From JBPOIS01 sp052034295 (lineage in GTDB: Bacteria; Pseudomonadota; Gammaproteobacteria; Pseudomonadales; Moraxellaceae): a stretch of DNA of 20,110 nt. The translations under genes were made by a program, and so were the position numbers. The notes below the pieces were generated by a model. It did no database searches. It was not told the DNA's origin and saw only the letters and a program-made list of their open reading frames with translations. How positions within the stretch are numbered: position 1 is the first letter of the stretch; every line of letters begins with the position of its first letter. Below are positions 1 to 6,873 of this stretch, one piece after another. The stretch spans positions 1-20,110 of the forward strand of contig JBPOIS010000138.1 in assembly GCA_052034295.1 (NCBI GenBank). The letters run 5' to 3'.

Positions 1-112
1 CTTCGGAACCTTCGGAACCTTCGGAACCTTCGGAACCTTCGGAACCTTCGGAACCTTCGGAACCTTCGGAACCTTCGGAACCTTCGGAACCTTCGGAACC
101 TTCGGAACCTTC
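1..112 (+). repeat. 9-bp tandem repeat (CTTCGGAAC)12 plus partial unit, coding for Ser-Glu-Pro
   Basis: Twelve identical copies of CTTCGGAAC fill 1-108, followed by CTTC at 109-112. The array also continues off the left edge, so the true copy number is unknown. In the dnaX frame each unit reads Ser-Glu-Pro. All copies are identical at the third codon positions, which indicates recent expansion or homogenisation by slippage rather than old selection on the peptide alone. A 9-bp unit keeps the reading frame whatever the copy number. Confidence 0.95.
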
Positions 113-572
113 ATTTTCCCCGGCTGAACAATCCGGCAATCCGCTGCACCTGTTGATGCACCCCTATGCCGAGCTGCGGGGCGAGTGGACGCTGGAAAAA
201 TGGGAATACTGGCTGCGTGACCGGCCGCTGAACCCTGCGGTGCGCAATCTGGCCCAGCACGGCCTGATGGTGGGCACGATCGGGCAGGACAACACCTTTC
301 GGATCAGCCCGGAGCACCGGGTGATTGCCAACCAGAGCCTGGACGGTCTGCTGGCGGCCCTCAAGCAGGATTGGCCGATGCTGACCCTGCGGCTGGAGCT
401 GACCGCGCCCGAGGGGGAATTGCCGCTGCACCGCAAGCAGCAGCGCCGCGAACATGCCGAAGCCGTGGCCCGTCATCAGGTGTTGCGCGATCCGTTGCTG
501 TTGCCGCTGTTTGAGGTGCTGGATGCGGAACTGCTCAGCCTGAAGCTGCGGGAAAACGACCCGGAGCGCTAG
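1..572 (+). CDS. dnaX: DNA polymerase III subunit gamma/tau, C-terminal part (5' end outside window)
   Basis: The frame starting at base 3 is open from the window edge to the TAG at 570-572. It begins with twelve Ser-Glu-Pro triplets, passes through a short linker (about 113-150) and ends in a domain of about 140 residues. That domain resembles the tau C-terminal (alpha-binding) region. It has a Trp-rich start (EWTLEKWEYWL), an LNPAVRNLAQHG segment, an ISPEHRVI strand, an LRLEL strand followed by an EGELP turn, and the final DPLLLPLFEVLDAEL helix that matches the family's FDAEL-type ending. Tau holds polymerase III cores to the clamp loader in the cytoplasm. The N-terminal AAA+ ATPase and any gamma-producing frameshift site lie outside the window. 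The family call rests on remembered domain V features, not an alignment. The TTG/ATG codons at 153-158 are internal codons, not starts. The usual ybaB-recR neighbours do not follow. Confidence 0.82.
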   Translation, partial: SEPSEPSEPSEPSEPSEPSEPSEPSEPSEPSEPSEPSFSPAEQSGNPLHLLMHPYAELRGEWTLEKWEYWLRDRPLNPAVRNLAQHGLMVGTIGQDNTFRISPEHRVIANQSLDGLLAALKQDWPMLTLRLELTAPEGELPLHRKQQRREHAEAVARHQVLRDPLLLPLFEVLDAELLSLKLRENDPER

Positions 573-678
573 GCGCAGGGCTGTTGTCCGGCGCGCAGTG
601 CATTGAGGTCGCGGCGGCTGATCACGGCAGAGCCCCCAGACCCGGCGCAACAGTCCACGTCTGGCGGCTTCAGGCTGG

Positions 679-696
679 ACGGGTCAGTTGACCCGT
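679..696. repeat. Perfect inverted repeat between dnaX and acsA
   Basis: ACGGGTCA (679-686) and TGACCCGT (689-696) are perfect inverted copies separated by 2 bases, lying just past the acsA stop codon at 700-702. The transcript could form a 7-bp stem with a 4-base loop. There is no T-run on either side, so this is not a typical Rho-independent terminator. It may mark the 3' end of acsA mRNA or be a protein site. It lies in the gap between two convergent genes. Confidence 0.5.
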
Positions 697-699
697 GGC

Positions 700-2649
<1,950 letters not shown>

Positions 2650-2733
2650 AGGTCGGTCCCTGAAAAAAAGCTCCGGCGCAGACCACACCCTGTGGATGAC
2701 CCGCGCCCAACCCTGAAAAAAACGGCGCCATCA

Positions 2734-2762
2734 CATATACGCCCGTTAATGGCCAAACTCAA
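2734..2762 (-). promoter_or_regulatory. Candidate sigma-70 promoter for acsA
   Basis: On the minus strand TTGAGT (2757-2762) and TATATG (2734-2739) are separated by exactly 17 bases. Each box matches four of six consensus bases. This would give a leader of about 80 nt before the acsA ATG. It sits at the edge of an AT-rich tract that could act as an UP-like or regulator-binding region. It was found by eye, and no promoter score was computed. Confidence 0.38.
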
Positions 2763-2930
2763 GATGCAGTCGGGTTTTATTAAGACAAAGATTAAGGTTT
2801 TTTATTTTAAATAATTGTTTTTTAATAAAATTTTTTTAAAAGGCGGGTTTTCGCATGTGTTTTGCCGGTGCTGAAATATACTTTTGGTAAAATGACACCA
2901 TTTATTTTTATTATACCCAGTAAAAGGGTT
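2763..2930. other. AT-rich intergenic tract between acsA and the aldo/keto reductase gene
   Basis: The 349-bp gap between acsA and the next gene contains this strongly AT-rich block, with runs such as TTTTTTATTTTAAATAATTG and TTTTTTTAAAAG, in an otherwise GC-rich window. I see no credible ORF or RNA gene in it. It most likely serves as curved upstream DNA for acsA regulation. Confidence 0.5.
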
Positions 2931-2941
2931 TGGCTTGGTCC

Positions 2942-2971
2942 GTGCCGGGGCCGCAGGCCGGCAGTCGGCAC
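2942..2971 (-). terminator. Possible hairpin terminator downstream of the aldo/keto reductase gene
   Basis: GTGCCG (2942-2947) and CGGCAC (2966-2971) pair and enclose a nested GGCC-GCA-GGCC stem. The structure lies about 30 bases past the stop of the leftward reductase gene. The only U-rich stretch of the transcript comes roughly 15 bases later and is short, so termination efficiency is doubtful. Confidence 0.3.
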
Positions 2972-2998
2972 CCTCTGGCCCCCAGCAGACCACAGCAC

Positions 2999-4051
2999 TC
3001 AGGGTGCCGGGTCCGGTTGCTGGGTGTGCAGGGCCTCAATGGCCTGCAGCAGGTCCGCGCTCAGGGTCAGTTGCGCCGATGCCAGGTTGCTGGCCAGCTG
3101 GTGGGGCGTGGTGGCCCCCACGATGGTGCTGGTCACAAATGGCTGCTGGCGCACAAAGGCCAGGGCCATTTGCGCGGGATCCAGACCGTGCTGCCGCGCC
3201 AGGTCCACATAGGCCCGGGTGGCCTGCAGGGCCTGCGGGTTGGTGTAGCGGCTGTACTGGGGAAAGCGGTTGAGGCGTGCTTCGGCTGGAGCATCGCCCT
3301 TCAGGTATTTGCCGGACAGCACCCCAAAGCCCAGCGGTGAGTAGGCCAGCAGGCCGCAGTGTTCACGCAGGGCCATTTCGGCCAGGCCGACTTCAAAGCT
3401 GCGGTTCAGCAGGCTGTATGGGTTCTGGATGCTGGCCACCCGGGGCAGCGCCAGCGATTCGGCCAGATGCAAAAACTGCATCACCCCCCACGGCGTCTCG
3501 TTGGACAGGCCAATGGCGCGGATCCGCCCGGCCCGGACTTCATCGGCCAGTGCGCTGAGTGTCTCGGCCAGCGGGGTGAGGTGGCGTTCGTCCTGTGCCG
3601 CCATGGCCGCGGTGTAGCCGCGTTTGCTGAAAAAATTGCTCTGTCGCTCCGGCCAGTGCAGCTGGTACAGGTCGATGTAGTCGGTGCGCAGGCGCTGCAG
3701 CGAGGCGGTGACCGCCGCCTGGATGTTGGCCCGGTCAAAGCGGTTGCCCGGGCCGCGCAGGTGGGCGGTCATCGGGCTGTAGGGGGCGATCTTGGTGGCA
3801 ATCACCAGTTGCGCCCGGCCCCCCCGCTGCTGCAGCCAGTCGCCGAGAATCTGTTCGCTGCGGCCCTGGGTGTCGGCACGGGCCGGCACCGGATACATTT
3901 CGGCAGTGTCGATGAAATTTACCCCGGCTGCGACGGCCTGATCGAGCTGGGCAAAGGCTTCGGCCGGGGTGTTTTGTTCGCCGTAGGTCATGGTGCCCAG
4001 ACACAGCGCGGACACCTGCAGGCCGGTCTGGCCGAGGGGATTGGTTTGCAT
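2999..4051 (-). CDS. NADP(H)-dependent aldo/keto reductase, Tas-like
   Basis: The 350-residue protein has a single (alpha/beta)8-barrel domain of the aldo/keto reductase family and is expected to reduce a carbonyl substrate with NADPH in the cytoplasm. It opens with the PLGQTGLQVSALCLGTMTYG strand-loop. The FIDTAEMYP segment carries Asp48 and Tyr53, followed by Lys87 (IATKIAP) and His132 (YQLHWPER), giving the full catalytic tetrad. The cofactor-end motif TSTIVGATTPHQL lies near 307-319. Length and order fit E. coli Tas (346 residues), and the physiological substrate is unknown. The ATG at 4051 was chosen because the family motif starts right after it; the frame runs on to 4171 through repeat DNA. 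No strong ribosome binding site is visible. The gene is monocistronic, flanked by AT-rich DNA and repeat DNA. Confidence 0.93.
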   Translation of the reverse strand: MQTNPLGQTGLQVSALCLGTMTYGEQNTPAEAFAQLDQAVAAGVNFIDTAEMYPVPARADTQGRSEQILGDWLQQRGGRAQLVIATKIAPYSPMTAHLRGPGNRFDRANIQAAVTASLQRLRTDYIDLYQLHWPERQSNFFSKRGYTAAMAAQDERHLTPLAETLSALADEVRAGRIRAIGLSNETPWGVMQFLHLAESLALPRVASIQNPYSLLNRSFEVGLAEMALREHCGLLAYSPLGFGVLSGKYLKGDAPAEARLNRFPQYSRYTNPQALQATRAYVDLARQHGLDPAQMALAFVRQQPFVTSTIVGATTPHQLASNLASAQLTLSADLLQAIEALHTQQPDPAP

Positions 4052-4148
4052 GGGGGGACTCTGAGAAAAAACGCAGACAGGCCGATGATAGCGGCTGTGT
4101 CTGTGGGTTGCGTGTGAGTCATGCAACTGGGGGAGGCAGGCTTGCGCT

Positions 4149-4198
4149 GGCTGAGCGTAGTCGAAGCCCACCTGCGCTCCCTTCGACTTCGCTCAGGG
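4149..4198. repeat. REP-like inverted pair
   Basis: GGCTGAGCGTAGTCGAAGCC (4149-4168) is followed by CCCTTCGACTTCGCTCAGGG (4179-4198), an inverted near-copy. Together they can form a long imperfect hairpin around a 10-base loop. A second such pair is at 4474-4493 and 4496-4515. Single same-orientation copies are at 4213-4232 and 4530-4549, with a truncated one at about 4751-4762. This arrangement resembles paired REP sequences (BIMEs) of other gammaproteobacteria. Confidence 0.75.
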
Positions 4199-4420
4199 AA
4201 CAGGCTTGCGCTGGCTGAGCGTAGTCGAAGCCGGATTGTGCGCAGGGTGCTGTGCTGGGCCTTCGGCGACCTACTTTTGTTTTGGCAAAAGTAGGCAAAA
4301 CCATCTGTCCCCGCAAAACTCGCGGGCTGCGGGACTCTCTTCGGCTGTTGGGCTGGCGCGGGGGCTGGGCTCTTTGCTGAAGCTGAGCGGGCTCGGACAG
4401 TTGCGGGGACTTTCCCCTGT
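4190..4420 (+). repeat. Long direct repeat, copy A
   Basis: This stretch of about 231 bp aligns with 4507-4735 with few mismatches and an offset changing from 317 to 315 (2-bp indel). It starts with CGCTCAGGGAACAGGC and contains a REP-like 20-mer (4213-4232). A perfect 10-bp stem, CCTACTTTTG / CAAAAGTAGG, is at 4270-4279 and 4286-4295. A CCCGC/GCGGG stem is near 4310-4325. It ends in a GC-rich block containing CTGAGCGGGCTCGG. It is non-coding. Confidence 0.85.
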
Positions 4421-4506
4421 GGTAAATTTGGTTTTTGGCTGAATCGCTGTCAAAAGCAAAAGCAGTTTTTGTAGGCTGAGCGGCGTCGAAGCCTGCCCTT
4501 TGACTG

Positions 4507-4735
4507 CGCTCAGGGAACAGGCTTGCGCTGGCTGAGCGGCGTCGAAGCCTTTGTGCTCAGGGTGCTGTGCTGGGCTTTGGGCGACCTACTTTTGTTTTGG
4601 CAAAAGTAGGCAAAACCATCTCTCCCCGCAAAACTCGCGGGCTGCCGGACTCTCTTCGGCTGTTGGGCTGGCGCGGGGGCTGGGCTCTTTGCTGAAGCTG
4701 AGCGGGCTCGGAAAGTTGCGGGAACTTCCCCCAGT
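4507..4735 (+). repeat. Long direct repeat, copy B
   Basis: This is the second copy of the element at 4190-4420. The CCTACTTTTG / CAAAAGTAGG stem recurs at 4585-4594 and 4601-4610, with stem and loop unchanged, while the flanking sequence carries substitutions. A fragment repeating part of the start of copy A follows at 4751-4803, which suggests tandem growth or recombination among copies. Confidence 0.85.
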
Positions 4736-4942
4736 CGTGGATGGCGTGGCGGCGTCGAAGCCGGATTATGCACGGGATGCTGTGCTGTGCTGGGCCTTCG
4801 GCTGGTGGGCTGTGGGTGTGAATGGCCATTGCTTATGGCAAAAGGATTGAATTAAATTGGCTTTTGCCCTGCCATGTGGTGCGGCACTGTGGTCCTGTGC
4901 GCTGCCGCACGACGCGGTTTTTTCGCCCCATGGAAGCCCGCC

Positions 4943-5548
4943 ATGTCCCGTTCTGCCAAATACGCCAAACGCTCGGCCAGCCACCTGATGGCCACCCAGC
5001 TGATCCGCATCTGCCTGATTGCACTGGTGATCATTCTGGTGTGGATGCTGCTGCATGCCCACCGGGCCCAGCGCGTCAGTGACCAGCTCACCCGGTTGAC
5101 GCCCGCGCAGCAAAGCGCCTTGTCCAGCCAGTCGGAAGGTGCCCGCCGCGATGATGCCGCAGCGGGTGAGGCCGGAGCCCAGCAGGCCGCCGACAGCGAC
5201 GCCCTCGCCGCCCAAATCCGGCACTGTGATCTGGTCGGGCAGTGGCGCTCGACGCGGGGCAGTGCGCACTATGTGATTGATTTGAAGGCCGATGGCCGGT
5301 TTGGTTATCAGGCCGAAGCGCCTGACCCCAGCCTGCGTGCGTTGCCCGGTGCGCTGGCCGGGCAGGGGCAATGGCGCTGGTCACGCGCGCAGCTGGTGTG
5401 GCTGCCCGACAGTGGCGCGGTGGACAACAATCCACTGCGTGAACCGGGCTGGAATGGGGCAGTGCTGCAGCGCTTTGTGCTGATTGAGCAGGACGGTAGC
5501 CGCACCCCGTTTGCACGGCTGGGCGGCAGTCAGGCCTGCACCGGTTAG
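4943..5548 (+). CDS. Small single-pass membrane protein of unknown function
   Basis: I do not recognise this 201-residue protein. It has a basic N-terminus (SRSAKYAKRSASH). One strongly hydrophobic segment at about 19-37 (QLIRICLIALVIILVWMLL) probably anchors it with the rest outside the cytoplasm. An Ala/Gln/Glu-rich linker spans roughly 40-85. A C-terminal domain starts at about 90 (IRHCDLVGQWRSTRGSAHYV) with alternating strand-like segments, reminiscent of small beta-rich lipocalin-like folds; that is only an impression. The ATG at 4943 is preferred over the upstream ATG at 4874 because GGAAG lies 6 bases before it and the extra 23 residues look non-coding. The gene sits between the repeat region and convergent dapC, 18 bases from its stop, with no visible terminator. 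Confidence 0.72.
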   Translation: MSRSAKYAKRSASHLMATQLIRICLIALVIILVWMLLHAHRAQRVSDQLTRLTPAQQSALSSQSEGARRDDAAAGEAGAQQAADSDALAAQIRHCDLVGQWRSTRGSAHYVIDLKADGRFGYQAEAPDPSLRALPGALAGQGQWRWSRAQLVWLPDSGAVDNNPLREPGWNGAVLQRFVLIEQDGSRTPFARLGGSQACTG

Positions 5549-5566
5549 GACGGTGCTGCCGGACGC

Positions 5567-6760
5567 TCAGACCAGCGTGCGCAGCCGTGCCACGGCCTGT
5601 TCACACTGGGCCAGATCGGCCACCAGCGCCATGCGCACGTGGTTCACGCCCGGATTGAGGCCGTGGGCGTGCCGTGACAGGTAGCGACCGGGCAGCACAG
5701 TGACATTGGCCTGCTGGTACAGGCGCTGGGCAAAGGCTTCATCATCCTCCACCGCCAGCCAGAAATAGAATCCGGCATCGGGCTTCTGGAAGGGCAGCAG
5801 GTGCCCCAGCTCGCGCAGGAACAGCGCAAATTTCTGCCGGTATTGCACCCGGTTGGCTTCAACATGGGCTTCGTCCTGCCAGGCGGCGATCGAAGCCAAT
5901 TGATGTTGTACGGGCATGGCCGCGCCGTGATAGGTGCGATAGAGCAGGTAGGGTTCCAGCAGGTCGGCATCCCCGGCGATGAAGCCTGAGCGCAGGCCCG
6001 GCAGGTTGGAGCGCTTGGACAGCGAATGAAACACCACGCAGCGGCGGTAGTCATGGCGGCCCATCTGCGCACACACCTCCAGCAGGCCCACGGGCGCGGT
6101 GTCAAAATACAGCTCCGAGTAGCACTCATCTGAGGCCAGCACACAGCCGTACTGGTCACACCGGGCGATCAGGGCCTTCAGGGTGTCCGCAGGCATCACC
6201 GCCCCGGTGGGGTTGTTGGGCGAGCAGACAAACACCAGCTGGGCACGGGCCCAGATGTCTTCGGGGATGCTGCTGTAGTCGCCCAGATAGCCATTTTCGG
6301 CGCTGCAGTTGACAAAATAGGGCTCCGCCCCGGCCAGCAGCGTGGCCCCCTCATAGATCTGATAAAACGGATTGGGCATGATCACCACCGGCTTCTGGCC
6401 GGCGGGCAGGCGCTTGGGCTGGCGCTCAATCAGGGCCTGCACAAACGAAAAAATCGCCTCGCGGGTGCCACTGACCGGCAGCACCTGACGGTCAAAGTCC
6501 ACCGCCTGCAGCGCAAAGCGCCGCACCAGCCAGTCGGCCATGCTCCGGCGCAGGGCGGGCAGGCCCTTGCTGGTCGGGTAGGTGGACAGGTGATGCAGGT
6601 TGTCCACCAGTACCTGTTTGACAAAATCCGGTGCTGGATGCCTGGGTTCGCCGATCGACAGCAGAATCGGCGGCAGGTCAGGCGGCGGTGTCAGTCCAGA
6701 CAGCAGTCGGCCCAGTTTTTCAAAGGGATAGGGGTGCAGCAGGCTCAGCTCGGTGTTCAT
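5567..6760 (-). CDS. dapC: Succinyldiaminopimelate transaminase
   Basis: This 397-residue fold-type I PLP aminotransferase is expected to convert N-succinyl-2-amino-6-ketopimelate to N-succinyl-LL-diaminopimelate with glutamate, in the lysine and meso-DAP pathway. Visible features are the substrate-arm start LSIGEPRHPAP (34-44) and GTREAIF (98-104). SPNNPTG is at 180-186 with the cofactor Asn183. SDECYSELYF (210-219) has Asp211 and Tyr214. SLSKRSNLPGLRSGF has the PLP lysine Lys249 and carboxylate-binding Arg257. The ATG at 6760 follows AGGAAG closely, and translation upstream of it is not credible. The specific DapC call rests on the GEPRHP/SLSKRSNLPG signature and on its place downstream of glnD and map, as in pseudomonads. 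The closest alternative is ArgD-like or another class I aminotransferase. Confidence 0.92.
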   Translation of the reverse strand: MNTELSLLHPYPFEKLGRLLSGLTPPPDLPPILLSIGEPRHPAPDFVKQVLVDNLHHLSTYPTSKGLPALRRSMADWLVRRFALQAVDFDRQVLPVSGTREAIFSFVQALIERQPKRLPAGQKPVVIMPNPFYQIYEGATLLAGAEPYFVNCSAENGYLGDYSSIPEDIWARAQLVFVCSPNNPTGAVMPADTLKALIARCDQYGCVLASDECYSELYFDTAPVGLLEVCAQMGRHDYRRCVVFHSLSKRSNLPGLRSGFIAGDADLLEPYLLYRTYHGAAMPVQHQLASIAAWQDEAHVEANRVQYRQKFALFLRELGHLLPFQKPDAGFYFWLAVEDDEAFAQRLYQQANVTVLPGRYLSRHAHGLNPGVNHVRMALVADLAQCEQAVARLRTLV

Positions 6761-6873
6761 CAATCTTCTTCCTTGGGGCCGATCGGCCTTTGGGGTTACA
6801 GTCTGCCCGGCAGGCCGTCCACCGGGTCTGGGGTTTACAGGGGGTGCTGGACCGGCCCGCCCGGCACCGGGGG

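Larger units (their letters stand above)
4135..4810. repeat. Non-coding repeat region with REP-like and structured elements
   Basis: The gap of about 890 bp between the reductase and the small membrane protein gene contains no credible gene. It is made of interspersed repeats: two long direct copies (listed separately), a 5' fragment (about 4137-4168) and a 3' fragment (about 4751-4803) of the same element. It also holds six full and one partial copy of a 20-bp motif related to GGCTGAGCGTAGTCGAAGCC. Translations of the region in several frames give the low-complexity peptides typical of such repeats and are not proteins. There is no transposase, and no flanking target duplication was recognised. 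Confidence 0.85.

Noticed and set aside
1..112. Tandem 9-bp repeat as a CRISPR array or origin iterons
   Set aside because: There are no spacers between units, and the units are in frame with the tau C-terminal domain, so it is a coding repeat.
4119..4850. Several small frames in the repeat region
   Set aside because: They translate the repeated DNA in several frames (peptides such as FDYAQPAQA), have no ribosome binding sites and recur with the repeat copies.
4874..4942. Upstream ATG extension of the small membrane protein
   Set aside because: The ATG at 4943 has a good GGAAG site and gives a normal basic tail plus membrane segment. The extra 23 residues have no support.
6761..6873. Palindrome GGCCGATCGGCC (6777-6788) in the glnD-dapC gap as a regulatory operator
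   Set aside because: A 12-base GC palindrome is not unusual at this GC content, and there is no known matching operator or promoter beside it.
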